NCBI GenBank assembly: GCA_963795825.1
Contig: CAWCIW010000004.1
Location: 310,001 to 374,000 of the forward strand
Reading direction: 5' to 3'
DNA length: 64,000 nt
Origin: BOG-908 sp963795825
GTDB taxonomy: Bacteria > Pseudomonadota > Alphaproteobacteria > Acetobacterales > Acetobacteraceae
The translations under genes were made by a program, and so were the position numbers. The notes below the pieces were generated by a model, which saw nothing but the letters and a program-made list of their open reading frames with translations, did no database searches and was not told the origin of the DNA. This document shows positions 26,032 through 35,661 of the stretch, piece after piece. Within the stretch, counting starts at the first letter, position 1. The number at the start of each line of letters is the position of its first letter.

Positions 26032-27603
26032 CTACCGGTGCCCCATCTGCCGCAGCGCGTCCGCAGTGAAATCCCGCGGCGTCAGCAACCCCACATTATA
26101 GGTCGGCTGCACGCTCTCCTGGCTATGCAGCCCCTGCGCCATGTAGCGGTGCTGGTAGAGGTCCACGAACTCGTAGCCGTCCGCCTCGAACAGCGGCAAT
26201 TCGGGATGCTGTAGCGGGAAGGCCATCGCCGTGCGCCAGAGATTGCCGCGTCCGTCATAACGGTCCGAGATCAGCGCCTGCCAGCTATCCTCGTCCAGAT
26301 AGAGCGTACGGCGGGTGTAGATGTGCCGGAACTCGGGTTTCAGCTTGGCTTCCACTTCCCACACGCGGTGCAGCTCGAAGCGGATGTAGTCCGGATTGAG
26401 CGCCTCGCGCCCGACCAGGTCGGTGTAGCGCACCGAGGCGTCCTGCAGCTTGTTGGTGTTGTAGGGAACGTACATCTCGCGCCGGCCGACCAGCGTCCAG
26501 GTGTAGCGGTCGAGCGCGCCGTTGAAGAGGTCGTAATCGTCCACGGTCGCCAGCCCGTCGGTGTCGATGAGCGGGGTGTCGTAATCGATCTCCGGCGCGC
26601 GGCGCACGCGGCGCTCGCCCGGGTTGTAGCTCCAGGCTTCGCGCGGCTGCTGATACGGGTCCTCATGGTTGAGCACGAGCGTCAGGGCGCCGGCATCGCG
26701 CGGCGGGGCGAGCACTTCCTGGCGGAACATGAAATCCAGGTTGCGCGGGTTCTTGAACCCCACGGTGTTATACGGAAGCAGCGCCTCTTCGCGCCATCTC
26801 TGCAACGCGTAGTCGCCGGATTGCGTGGAGATCACACTGGTGACGGTGCGCGTTATTTCCGAGGCGCGCCAGCGGTGCAGTTCGTTCCACATCGCCTCCG
26901 GGCCGTTATGCGGGATCGGGAACGGTATGGAGAGGGCCTCGCCTTCCACGCTCTCGCCATTATGCGACAGATGCGCGCGGCCTTCATTGGCGATGGCGTT
27001 GTCGTAGATGAACTGCGGCGCGGCCGCGGTGCGGTGGGTCGGATACACGTCCACGTGGTAGCCGTGCAGGGTCTTGATCATCGCCACGGTGCCGGCGGCG
27101 AGCTTGCCGGCATAGCGGTCCACGTTCTGCGCGGTTATGCGGAACAGCGGGCGCTCGTCGGCGAACGGATCGGCGCGCAGGCGGGCCGATACGCCGGTGG
27201 CGCGGCCGACCAGGCCGCCGGTCCAGGCGGGTATGCTGCCGTCTTCGTTGCCGGCGCGTATCGCACCGAGCGGCGTGAGGCCTTCGCCGGCGCCGGCGAC
27301 CTGGGTTCCGGTATCGGGGAGCCGCACCATCGCCATCGCGGCGAGTGGCGAGAGCGCATGCGAAGCGGCCGGCACCGGGACGGGATCGGCCGCAGGCGCC
27401 GCATCGGCAACGGACGTCGCAGCCGCGGCGTCCGGTGCAGCGGCGACCGCCGCATGGTGGCGGTGCTTGCGGTGATGGTGACTGACCGGCGCGGCGCCGT
27501 CGGTGGCCCCGGACGTGCCGGCAGACTGGGCCAAGGCGGGCGCCGGCAGGAGAACGATACGGGAGGCGGCTAAAATCGTGGCGGCAAGCAACACGCGTTT
27601 CAT
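26032..27603 (-). CDS. DUF1329 protein, long form
   Basis: A 523-residue exported DUF1329 protein. The signal peptide starts MKRVLLAATILAAS and ends near ALAQS. A low-complexity His/Ala/Pro-rich linker of about 80 residues follows, then the DUF1329 domain with TPLGAIRAGNEDGSIPAWTGGL and TYDLFNG-like motifs near the middle. The family is thought to have a LolA/LolB-like lipid-binding fold, but no function is proven. It is closely similar to the divergent gene at 27765 apart from the linker. The frame continues upstream of ATG 27603 without a better start. Confidence 0.87.
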   Translation of the reverse strand: MKRVLLAATILAASRIVLLPAPALAQSAGTSGATDGAAPVSHHHRKHRHHAAVAAAPDAAAATSVADAAPAADPVPVPAASHALSPLAAMAMVRLPDTGTQVAGAGEGLTPLGAIRAGNEDGSIPAWTGGLVGRATGVSARLRADPFADERPLFRITAQNVDRYAGKLAAGTVAMIKTLHGYHVDVYPTHRTAAAPQFIYDNAIANEGRAHLSHNGESVEGEALSIPFPIPHNGPEAMWNELHRWRASEITRTVTSVISTQSGDYALQRWREEALLPYNTVGFKNPRNLDFMFRQEVLAPPRDAGALTLVLNHEDPYQQPREAWSYNPGERRVRRAPEIDYDTPLIDTDGLATVDDYDLFNGALDRYTWTLVGRREMYVPYNTNKLQDASVRYTDLVGREALNPDYIRFELHRVWEVEAKLKPEFRHIYTRRTLYLDEDSWQALISDRYDGRGNLWRTAMAFPLQHPELPLFEADGYEFVDLYQHRYMAQGLHSQESVQPTYNVGLLTPRDFTADALRQMGHR

Positions 27604-27764
27604 AGAACACCTCACAAATTCGTGATCGCACGTTAACACCTATCAACTTTTCGTGTCCACGCGTTTTTTCGGTTCCGGGGTGTCGAGGGTGGACACCCTA
27701 GGGCGGTGTTGCTTAGATGCGGCAACCGGCGTGCAATCGCTGTAGTTCAAGGGATGGGAAACAC
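27604..27764. promoter_or_regulatory. Divergent promoter region between the two DUF1329 genes
   Basis: These 161 bases must hold both promoters. The middle is AT-richer (around CACGTTAACACCTATC). I could not identify a specific operator. Confidence 0.4.
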
Positions 27765-29117
27765 ATGAGGCAGACACTGCTGGCGGCGACGATGCTTGCG
27801 GCCACGGTTTTCGTGGCAGGAGCAGCGCCGGCCCAGGCGCAGACAGCCGCCGATCTGGGCCATTCGCTCACCCCGATGGGCGCGATCAAGGCCGGCAACG
27901 CGGACGGCACGATCCCGGCCTGGACCGGCGGATTGACCACGTCCAGCCCGGGCTACGTCGCAGGCGGCGTGCGCCGCGATCCGTTCGCGTCCGAAAAGCC
28001 GCTCGTGGTGATCACCGCGCAGAACGTCGACCGCTATGCGGCCAAGCTGGCCGAGGGCACCGTCGCGATGATACGCACGCTGCCCGGCTACCATGTGGAT
28101 GTGTATCCGACGCACCGCACCGCGGCCGCGCCGCAATTCATCTATGACAACGCGATCGCCAATGCCGGCCGCGCGCATCTCTCCGCCAACGGGCTGGACG
28201 TGGAGGACGCCAAGCTGTCCATCCCGTTCCCGATCCCGCATAACGGCAACGAGGCGATCTGGAACCACATTCTGCGCTGGCGCGGCCACCAGCTGCAGCG
28301 CACCGTGGCGAACGCGATCACCACCCCGTCCGGCGACTATTCGCTGACGCGCTGGCACGAGCAGATCATCTTCCCGTACAACACGCCGAACATGAACAAC
28401 CCCGCGAAGTGGGACAGCATGTTCTGGCAGGAAGTCCTCGCCCCGCCGCGCATCGCCGGCCAGCTCACGCTGGTGATCAGCCACCAGGATCCGGCCGAGC
28501 AGCCGCGCGAAGCCTGGACGTACAATCCGGGCGAGCGCCGGGTGCGCCGCGCGCCGGAGATCAACTACGATACGCCGGTGCAGAATACCGACGGCCTCGA
28601 GACGGTCGACGACTACGACATGTACAACGGCGCGATCGACCGCTACAACTGGAAGCTGGTCGGCCGCAAGGAAGTCTATATTCCTTATAACAACTACAAG
28701 ATCCAGCAGCCGGGCGTGAAGTATTCGGACATCATCAAGCCGCAGGCGGTGAACCCGGACCTGCTGCGCTTCGAGCTTCATCGCGTTTGGGTCGTGGAAG
28801 CCAACCTGAAGCCCGGCTTCCGCCATATCTATGCGCGCCGCACGTTCTATATCGACGAGGATAGCTGGCAGGCCGCCATCGCCGACCGTTACGACTCGCG
28901 TGGCCAGCTCTGGCGTACGGCGATCGCCTTCGTCTCCGAAGCGCCGGAAACCCCGCTTTGCGGCGCGGACGGCTACGAATTCGTCGACCTGCAGGCGCAT
29001 CGTTATCTTGCGCAGGGGCTGCACAGCGAGGAAGGCTCGGCGCCGACCTATGACGGCAATTCGCTGACGCCCGACGATTACACCGCCGACGCGCTTCGCC
29101 GGGTCGGCCGCCGCTAA
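27765..29117 (+). CDS. DUF1329 protein, short form
   Basis: A 450-residue exported DUF1329 protein with a signal peptide starting MRQTLLAATMLAATVFVAGA. The domain begins at once with LTPMGAIKAGNADGTIPAWTGG, without the linker seen in the paralog at 26032. Long stretches such as ITAQNVDRYA and YHVDVYPTHRTAAAPQFIYD are shared by both. GGGATGGGAA lies ahead of the ATG. Presumed periplasmic or outer-membrane-associated lipid-binding partner of the RND/DUF1302 system (inference). Confidence 0.9.
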   Translation: MRQTLLAATMLAATVFVAGAAPAQAQTAADLGHSLTPMGAIKAGNADGTIPAWTGGLTTSSPGYVAGGVRRDPFASEKPLVVITAQNVDRYAAKLAEGTVAMIRTLPGYHVDVYPTHRTAAAPQFIYDNAIANAGRAHLSANGLDVEDAKLSIPFPIPHNGNEAIWNHILRWRGHQLQRTVANAITTPSGDYSLTRWHEQIIFPYNTPNMNNPAKWDSMFWQEVLAPPRIAGQLTLVISHQDPAEQPREAWTYNPGERRVRRAPEINYDTPVQNTDGLETVDDYDMYNGAIDRYNWKLVGRKEVYIPYNNYKIQQPGVKYSDIIKPQAVNPDLLRFELHRVWVVEANLKPGFRHIYARRTFYIDEDSWQAAIADRYDSRGQLWRTAIAFVSEAPETPLCGADGYEFVDLQAHRYLAQGLHSEEGSAPTYDGNSLTPDDYTADALRRVGRR

Positions 29118-29127
29118 GGATTAATAG

Positions 29128-29160
29128 AGGGTCCTTCTTTCAACCAAAGGACCCTTTATT
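29128..29160 (+). terminator. Intrinsic terminator of the DUF1329 gene
   Basis: AGGGTCCTT (29128-29136) pairs with AAGGACCCT (29147-29155), followed by TTATT. It starts about 10 bases after the stop codon. Confidence 0.75.
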
Positions 29161-29266
29161 CGCCAAATTGTCGCCTGATCTGTTCCTGTGGGCAATTGTG
29201 CTTGCAGGATCAGGTCGGGCGATAATGTGTGATACCGACCCGTATTGGGACTGACTCATCGGCAGC

Positions 29267-29446
29267 AAGGAAGGAAGGCCTTCTTTTTCGAGAAAAAGAA
29301 GCAAAAAGCTTTTGCTGTGACGACTGCACCGGGATTTGGGTACGACTGCAAGCGCATCGACTTGCAATACAAGCTTAGGACTCGGGGCAGACGTCGGAGC
29401 AAAAGCTTTTTGGTCCTTTTTCTCGAAAAAAGTCTGCTTTCTTGCT
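29267..29446. repeat. Composite palindromic element (GAAG/GTCC arms)
   Basis: The left arm is at 29267-29315 and the right arm at 29399-29446, both with the CGAG/CTCG loop variant. The centre contains CTGCAAG/CTTGCA and GACGACTGCAC facing GGCAGACGTC. It lies in a 367-base gap between converging genes that otherwise holds only the terminator at 29128. Confidence 0.88.
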
Positions 29447-29484
29447 TACCTGGATGCGTCAATCCCTATCGGGGTTGGTATAAG

Positions 29485-30534
29485 CTACCGGCCCTGGGCG
29501 ATCTTCCAGCTGATCGCCGCGCAGGCCCGGAACATGTCCCCATACAGATGCGCGCGCGCATCCGCCGCATTGCCGCGCCGCGACCTGTCATACACCCCCC
29601 AGCCGATCGAGGCCGAGCGGAACAGCGAGAATGCCAGGTAGAACGGCCAGTCCTGCGCCGGAAAAATGCGGCCCACGCCCTCGCAATAGCGCGTCACCAG
29701 CGCCTGCTCCGACGGGATGCCCAGGGCCGCCAGATCCGCGCCGCCCAGCCCTTTGAACGGGCCGCCGCTTTCCGGCAGGTGATAGAACGACGCGAAATAG
29801 GCGAGGTCCGCCATCGGGTGGCCGATCGTGGCCAGCTCCCAGTCCAGTATCGCCAGCAGGCGCGGCCCCTCATGGGCGAAGATCAGGTTGCCGAGCCGGT
29901 AGTCGCCATGCGCGATCACGGCCGGCTCGTCCGGCGGCATATGCGCCGGCAGCCAGTCGATCAACGACGCCATGTCGGCGTTCGGCTCGGGGTCCGACGC
30001 GAGATACTGCTTCGTCCAGCGGCTGATCTGGCGCGCGATATAGGCTTCCGGCTTGCCGAACGCGCCGAGCCCGGCCGCCCGCCAGTCGACGCGGTGCAGC
30101 GCGGCCAACCCGTCCGCGGCGGCGAACCAGTAGCCGGCGCGCTCGCCCTGCGGCACCGAGCCTAGGCGCAGATCGGTGAGCACGCGGCCGTCTATGTAAT
30201 CCATCACATAGAAAGCCGTGCCGATCACATCGGTGTCCTCGCACAGCAGCCGGGCCGCCGGCACCGGGGTTTCGGTCGGCCCCAGCGCGCGCATGGCGGC
30301 GTATTCCCGCTCCACCGCGTGGGCCGAAGGCAGGATGGCGCCTGGCGGCTTTTTGCGCAGCACGTAGCGGCGCCCCGTCGCGTCCGTCATCAGGAAAGTG
30401 GGATTGGACTGGCCGCCCTGGAATTGCAGCAGCGCCACAGGCAGCGCGATTTCCGGCAGATGTTCCGCGAGATAGGCGGCGAGGCGGTGTTCGTCGAAAC
30501 GATGCTGCTCGCGCACTTGGATCATCTCGGTCAT
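29485..30534 (-). CDS. Phosphotransferase family protein (APH/ACAD10-like)
   Basis: A 349-residue kinase-fold protein of the aminoglycoside phosphotransferase superfamily, in the acyl-CoA-metabolism subgroup. The catalytic loop AHGDYRLGNLIF (D about 222) and the metal-binding AILDWELATIGHP are intact, as is the Gly-rich start QGGQSNPTFLM. Relatives sit beside acyl-CoA dehydrogenases and thiolases and may phosphorylate hydroxylated lipid intermediates. Here it is next to TetR, thiolase, SDR and enoyl-CoA hydratase genes, which fits. No antibiotic resistance is implied. Confidence 0.87.
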   Translation of the reverse strand: MTEMIQVREQHRFDEHRLAAYLAEHLPEIALPVALLQFQGGQSNPTFLMTDATGRRYVLRKKPPGAILPSAHAVEREYAAMRALGPTETPVPAARLLCEDTDVIGTAFYVMDYIDGRVLTDLRLGSVPQGERAGYWFAAADGLAALHRVDWRAAGLGAFGKPEAYIARQISRWTKQYLASDPEPNADMASLIDWLPAHMPPDEPAVIAHGDYRLGNLIFAHEGPRLLAILDWELATIGHPMADLAYFASFYHLPESGGPFKGLGGADLAALGIPSEQALVTRYCEGVGRIFPAQDWPFYLAFSLFRSASIGWGVYDRSRRGNAADARAHLYGDMFRACAAISWKIAQGR

Positions 30535-30697
30535 GTCTGGTCTCTCTGTCTGGCGGTTGCAGCCGGGCCGGCGCGTGGGCCGCGGTAGGTAGGCGACGCG
30601 TGTATCGGGCCCGATGGCGCGACATCACGCCGCTGGAACCTGTCATCTGGTCCGCATCGGCGCCGTTTGTGCACCATCGGCGGCGCGTCCCGCAAAG

Positions 30698-31348
30698 TCA
30701 GGAGCGGGAGCTGGCGATCTGCACCTTGCGTTCGAAAAACGACGGCTTGCTGCCTTCCGCGGCCAGCGCGAACGGCGCGAACAGCGCCTCCACCTGCGCA
30801 TACCCCCAGCGCAGATGATCCCTGGTGATCACCTCCACGCCCTGGCGGGAGCCCAGGTAGTCGATCCAGTAGCTCGCCACGATCCAGGCGTTCACCACCA
30901 GCCTGTCGATCTCCTCGGGTGTCGCGCGCAGCACGCCCTCCTCGGTCAGGCCGCGCAGGGTATGGCGCACCTGGCCCTGGCCCTTATCCGTCATGTATTT
31001 GAGGCGCGGGCGTAGCTCAGGCGCCAGGCGGTAGATGCTGGCCGCATAGAACAGGCGCCACTCCCACATCGCGTTGAACCAGCCGGCCAGATAGGCGCGA
31101 TAAGCTTGCGGCAGCTTGCCGAGATCCTTGCCGCCATCGCCCGCCCGGTCCAGCGCCGCCTCGAACTGGGCGAACAGCGCGGTGACGATCTGCTCCTTGC
31201 GGCGGAAATGGTAATGCAGGTTGCCCTCGCTGATGCCCACCGCGGTGGCGATCTCGGCCGTCGTCACCTCGGCGGGGCCGCGCTCGTTGAACAGGTCCCG
31301 GCAGCAATCGAGTATGCGGTCGCGCGTGTTCGGCTTGGTGTCGGCCAT
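30698..31348 (-). CDS. TetR family transcriptional regulator
   Basis: A 216-residue repressor starting MADTKPNTRDRILDCC. The N-terminal helix-turn-helix (residues 10-56) includes TTAEIATAVGISEGNLHYHF, followed by the ligand domain. Divergent from the thiolase gene at 31553, with 204 bases between them. It probably controls that gene, with a fatty acyl-type ligand (inference from neighbours). The frame continues open far upstream, but that extension runs antisense through the thiolase and is not coding. Confidence 0.9.
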   Translation of the reverse strand: MADTKPNTRDRILDCCRDLFNERGPAEVTTAEIATAVGISEGNLHYHFRRKEQIVTALFAQFEAALDRAGDGGKDLGKLPQAYRAYLAGWFNAMWEWRLFYAASIYRLAPELRPRLKYMTDKGQGQVRHTLRGLTEEGVLRATPEEIDRLVVNAWIVASYWIDYLGSRQGVEVITRDHLRWGYAQVEALFAPFALAAEGSKPSFFERKVQIASSRS

Positions 31349-31552
31349 GCTTGTTCCTGCAGCCCAACCTTCCATAGCGGTCAGCGCCCGGCCCGCGTTG
31401 ACGTCACGCGTTGACGGCTTAGGGTAAACACCCGGCACCACGACTATGGCAAACAGGCAGGCGAGGGTCCAGACGGGCCACGCCGGGCCGGTTGCCGGAT
31501 CACTCATGGCCAGCGCGTGCGCGCGACCGGCCGAACCTGGAAAGACCGCCTG
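31349..31552. promoter_or_regulatory. Divergent TetR/thiolase control region
   Basis: These 204 bases separate the divergent starts. A TTGACGTCA and a second TTGACG occur near 31398-31416, followed by AGGGTAAACA. This is a plausible promoter and operator zone, but no clear TetR palindrome could be assigned. Confidence 0.35.
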
Positions 31553-32737
31553 ATGCGCGAAGCCGTTATCGTATCCACCGCACGCACCCCGATCGGACGC
31601 GCCTATCGCGGCGCCTTCAACGACACCCAGGGCGCTACCCTCGCCGGCCACGCCGTGGCCCAGGCCGTGGCGCGCGCCAGGCTGGAGCCGGGCGAGATCG
31701 AGGACGTGATCCTCGGCTGCGCGCTGCAGCAGGGCACCACCGGCGGCAACGTGGCACGTCAGGCGGCCGTGCGCGCCGGCCTCGCGGTGACAACGTCGGG
31801 CACCACGGTCGATCGCCAGTGCAGCAGCGGGCTGCAGGCCATCTCGATCGCCAGTCAGCGGGTGATGTTCGACGGCGTGCCGGTGGCGATAGGCGGCGGG
31901 CTGGACAGCATCAGCCTGGTGCAGAACGACCACATGAACCGGTTCCGCGCCGCCGACGACTGGCTGGTGGCACACAAGCCGGACATCTACATGGCGATGA
32001 TCGACACCGCCGAGACGGTGGCGCAGCGCTACCAGATCACCCGCGAGAGGCAGGACGAATACGCGCTGGAGAGCCAGCGCCGCACCGCCGCGGCCCAGGA
32101 AGCCGGCCGGTTCGACGCCGAGATCGTGCCGATGGAGAGCCGCATGGCGGTGGCCGACAAGGCGACCGGTGAGATCAGCCATAAGGACGTGCGGCTCGCG
32201 AAGGACGAGGGCAACCGCCCGGAGACGAATCTCGCGGGCCTCGCCTCGCTCAAGGCGGTGCGCGGCGAAGGCCATGTGATCACCGCCGGCAATGCGTCGC
32301 AGCTGTCGGACGGTGCTTCGGCCTGTGTGGTTATGGAGGCGGCCGAGGCGTCGCGCCGCGGGCTGTCGCCGCTGGGCGCGCTGCGTGGGCTTTCGGTGGC
32401 CGGTTGCGAGCCGGACGAGATGGGCATCGGGCCTGTGTTCGCCATTCCGCGCCTGCTCGAGCGCAACGGGCTGAGCGTGGACGACATCGATCTGTGGGAG
32501 CTGAACGAGGCATTCGCGGTGCAGGTGATCTACTGCCGCGACCGGCTCGGCATCGATCCGGCCAAGCTGAATGTGGATGGCGGTGCCATTTCGATCGGGC
32601 ATCCCTATGGGATGTCGGGCGCGCGTATGGCGGGGCATCTGCTGATCGAGGGGCAGCGTCGTAAGGCCAAGTGGGGCGTGGTTACGATGTGTGTTGGTGG
32701 CGGGATGGGTGCTGCCGGGTTGTTTGAGATTTTTTAG
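31553..32737 (+). CDS. Acetyl-CoA acyltransferase (thiolase)
   Basis: A 394-residue thiolase, ending beta-oxidation cycles or making acetoacetyl-CoA. The acyl-enzyme cysteine C90 lies in DRQCSSGLQA, H350 in SIGHPYGMSGAR, and the second active cysteine C380 in TMCVGGGMGAAG. The start MREAVIVSTARTPIG at 31553 matches the family. A repeat element follows its stop. It is divergent from the TetR regulator and lies in a lipid-type gene group, suggesting degradation rather than polyhydroxybutyrate synthesis, but that is inference. Confidence 0.93.
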   Translation: MREAVIVSTARTPIGRAYRGAFNDTQGATLAGHAVAQAVARARLEPGEIEDVILGCALQQGTTGGNVARQAAVRAGLAVTTSGTTVDRQCSSGLQAISIASQRVMFDGVPVAIGGGLDSISLVQNDHMNRFRAADDWLVAHKPDIYMAMIDTAETVAQRYQITRERQDEYALESQRRTAAAQEAGRFDAEIVPMESRMAVADKATGEISHKDVRLAKDEGNRPETNLAGLASLKAVRGEGHVITAGNASQLSDGASACVVMEAAEASRRGLSPLGALRGLSVAGCEPDEMGIGPVFAIPRLLERNGLSVDDIDLWELNEAFAVQVIYCRDRLGIDPAKLNVDGGAISIGHPYGMSGARMAGHLLIEGQRRKAKWGVVTMCVGGGMGAAGLFEIF

Positions 32738-32742
32738 AGAAG

Positions 32743-32920
32743 GTAAAGCAAGGCCTTCTTTTCTGAAGAAAAGAAGCAAAAGACTTTTGCTCCTCCGCCT
32801 GCATCCACGCTCGCCTTGTTTCTGCAATGCATAGGTTTGCGGAGATGGTGCGACTGTTCGTGCAGGCGGGGAGCAAGAGTTTTTTGCTTCTTTTTTGCAA
32901 AAAAGAAGGCCTTGCTTCCT
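32743..32920. repeat. Composite palindromic element (GAAG/GAAG arms)
   Basis: The left arm is at 32743-32790 and the right arm at 32872-32920. The centre has TCCGCCTGCA facing TGCAGGCGGGGA and an inner TTTCTGCAA/TTTGCGGA hairpin. It lies between two genes in the same direction; the SDR start follows 20 bases later. Confidence 0.88.
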
Positions 32921-32940
32921 AAAAACGGGGGGCACGAATA

Positions 32941-33744
32941 ATGGACGTTCAAGACAAAACAATCGTCATCACCGGCGCGGGCAGCGGCATCGGCCGCGCG
33001 TTGGCGCGGCTCTTCCACGCGCAGGGTGCACGCCACATCGGCGTGGCCGACCTGAACGAAGCCGGCGCGCGCGAGACCGCGGAGATGGTCGGCGGCACGG
33101 CCTATGCCTGCGACGTGACGCAAGAGGCCGACATCGCGCGCCTGGTGGCCGAGACCGAGCGCACAGCGGGGCCGATCGACCTGTTCTGCAGCAACGCCGG
33201 CGTGATCACGCTCGATCCGGAATTCGACAATGCGGCATCCGCGCCGGATGCAGCCTGGGCGCGCGCCTGGGCTGTGCACGTGATGGCGCATGTATATGCC
33301 GCGCGCGCCGTGTTGCCAGGCATGATGGAACGCAAATCCGGCTGGTTCCTCAACACGGTTTCGGCCGCCGGATTGCTGAGCCAGATCGGCTCGGCCACCT
33401 ACAGCACCACGAAGCACGCGGCGATCGGGTTTGCCGAAAGCCTGGCGATCGCGGCAAAGGATCGTGGCGTCGGCGTATCCGTGCTGTGCCCGCAGGGCGT
33501 GCGCACACCGTTCGTGCAGGACGGCGATTTCTTCGGTGGCGCGGATGTGGACGGCGTGCTGTCGGCTGAGGACGTTGCCTTGGCGGCCCTCGAAGGTTTG
33601 CGGGAAGGCAGGTTTCTCATACTGCCGCACCCGAACGTGGCGAACTACATGAAGGTAAAGGCAGAGAATTACGACCGCTGGGTGGGCGGCATGGCGAAGC
33701 TGCGGCGGGGCGTGCGTGCGGCGCGCGAAAAGCGTGGCATGTGA
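32941..33744 (+). CDS. Short-chain dehydrogenase/reductase
   Basis: A 267-residue classical SDR. The cofactor motif TGAGSGIGRAL is near residue 11, and the NAG motif (SNAGVI) is near residue 84. The catalytic Y154 and K158 lie in YSTTKHAA with a serine before them. GGGGGGCACG precedes the ATG. The stop codon overlaps the following GMC oxidoreductase start by one base (TGATG), so the two are co-translated. Substrate likely an alcohol or ketone from the pathway encoded nearby. Confidence 0.92.
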   Translation: MDVQDKTIVITGAGSGIGRALARLFHAQGARHIGVADLNEAGARETAEMVGGTAYACDVTQEADIARLVAETERTAGPIDLFCSNAGVITLDPEFDNAASAPDAAWARAWAVHVMAHVYAARAVLPGMMERKSGWFLNTVSAAGLLSQIGSATYSTTKHAAIGFAESLAIAAKDRGVGVSVLCPQGVRTPFVQDGDFFGGADVDGVLSAEDVALAALEGLREGRFLILPHPNVANYMKVKAENYDRWVGGMAKLRRGVRAAREKRGM

Positions 33745-35372
33745 TGTCGGAGTCGTTCGACTATGTGGTGGTCGGCGGCGGGCCGGCCGGCTGCGCGGTG
33801 GCCGCACGGCTGGCGGAGGCGCGGCCTGATCTGACGGTGGCGCTGATCGAGCGCGGGCCGCGCAAGGCCGGTGCAGCGTCCGACATACCGCTCGGCATTG
33901 CCGTGCTTTCGACGAAGCGCAACAGGCTGAATTACGGTTACGATACCGCACCGCAGCCTATGCTCGGCGGCAGGCGCGGCTACCAGCCGCGCGGTCGCGG
34001 GCTCGGCGGCAGCGCGCTGATCAACGCGATGATCTATATTCGCGGCCAGCGCGAGGATTACGACGAGCTGGGAACACGCGGCCGGCGCACATGGCTGGGG
34101 CTGGAACGACGTGCTGCCCTGCTTCAAGGCCGCCGAGAACAACGAGCGCGGTGCTGACGCGTATCACGGCGCCGGCGGACCGCTCAACATCGCCGATCTG
34201 CGCAACGCCGAATCCGATTGCCGCCGCTTTCGTGGAAGCCGCCGGGCAGATGGGATATGCGAAGAACGCTGATTTCAACGGTCAGGTTCAGGAAGGTTTC
34301 GGCTACTACCAGGTCAGCCAGAAGAACGGCGCGCGCTACGGTGCGGGCCGCGCCTATATCGGCGACCGGCCGCGCGCGAACCTGACCGTGATGACAGACA
34401 TGGAAGTGGCGCGAATCCTGTTCGACGGACGGCGCGCGATCGGCGTGCTGGTGCGCGGTGCTGCGGGCGCCGGCCAGGGCGGCGCGGCGCCGGAACATGC
34501 CGTGCTCGCGCGCGGCGAAGTCATCGTATCTGGCGGCGCGTTCGGCTCGCCGCAATTGCTGATGTGTTCGGGCGTGGGGCCTGCCGCGCATCTGCGCGCG
34601 CACGGCATCGCCGTGGTGCAGGACAGCCCCGATGTGGGCGGCAATTTGCAGGATCATGTCGATTACACGATCAACCGTCGCGTGCGCCATCGCAGCCTGT
34701 TCGGCGCCACGCCTGGCATGTTGCCCGACATCCTGCGCGGCTGGCGCGATTACAAACGCGACGGTACCGGCATGCTGACGACGAATGTGGCCGAGTCCGG
34801 CGGCTTCCTGCGCAGCGCGCCGGACGTGGACGCGGCCCGATATACAGGTGCATTTCTGCACCGGCATCGTCGACGATCATGGGCGCCGCCGGCACATGTT
34901 CCGCGGCATGTCCGTGCATACCTGCGTGCTGCGGCCGAAGAGCCGTGGCACGGTCCGGCTGGCGAGTGCGGACATGCGCGACGATCCGGTGATCGACCCG
35001 AATTTCTTCGGCGATCCGCGTGATATGGAAACGCTGAAGCGTGGCGTGGCGCAGAGTTTGCGGATACTCGGCGCGCCGGCGATGAAGATGTATGCCGGTG
35101 TTCCGGTACGCCCGCCGGCCGAGGAGAGCACGGACGATCTCGAGCCGCGCATACGCGCGGAGGCCGACTCGATCTACCATCCTGTTGGCACCTGCCGCAT
35201 GGGCGGCGACGATGCGTCGGTGCTAGATCCGTTGTTGCGCGTGCGCGGCACGGAGGGTTTGCGTGTTGTCGATGCATCGGTGATGCCGATGCTGGTTAGC
35301 GGCAATACCGCCGCACCTTCGGCAATGATCGGCGAACGGGCGGCGCAGTTAATACGGCAGGCGAACCGCTAG
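33744..35372 (+). pseudogene. GMC-family FAD oxidoreductase, three frameshifts
   Basis: The intact protein would be about 540 residues, starting MSESFDYVVVGGGPAGCAVA and ending with the GMC C-terminal motifs YHPVGTCRMG and VVDASVMPMLVSGNT. It is split by three shifts, each explained by one extra base: near 34068 (C after GAG), near 34207 (G after AAC) and near 34836 (C in GGCCC). Removing these restores WGWNDVLPCF and NPNPIAAAF. Family members oxidise alcohols, including choline and long-chain alcohols. The protein sequence is otherwise well conserved, so this is either very recent inactivation or base-calling error. Confidence 0.85.
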
Positions 35373-35661
35373 TTACGAAAGCTTTCGCGTGGAGGTAGGC
35401 GGCTTTCGCCGGTTTTGATGATGGCATTGTTGGCGATCTCGGCTCTCAGGTGACGTCGTCGGTCAGTCAGTCTTCACCACAGGTCTATCTTCAGGATCGC
35501 TTTTTTCCGGTGTTCGCTTAGCCGCATCGAATGCTTCCCGATGCAGATCATGCAGCATCCTTCGCATCCTCCATTTTGCCATGAACGAAATGCGTCGCAT
35601 CTTGCTTGACTTGGCACCTTGCCTGGCGGTTTCTGTCAGGCGGGAATCCAGCAGGACGGAC
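35373..35661. other. Intergenic stretch without a recognisable gene
   Basis: These 289 bases hold a perfect 12-base palindrome, CGAAAGCTTTCG, at 35376-35387, right after the GMC gene. The only other item is an in-frame upstream extension of the hydratase frame, which I do not count as coding. Confidence 0.5.

Noticed and set aside
30698..32962. A 754-codon minus-strand frame continuing upstream from the TetR gene
   Set aside because: Most of it is antisense to the well-supported thiolase gene and includes translated repeat arms; only the TetR part is kept.
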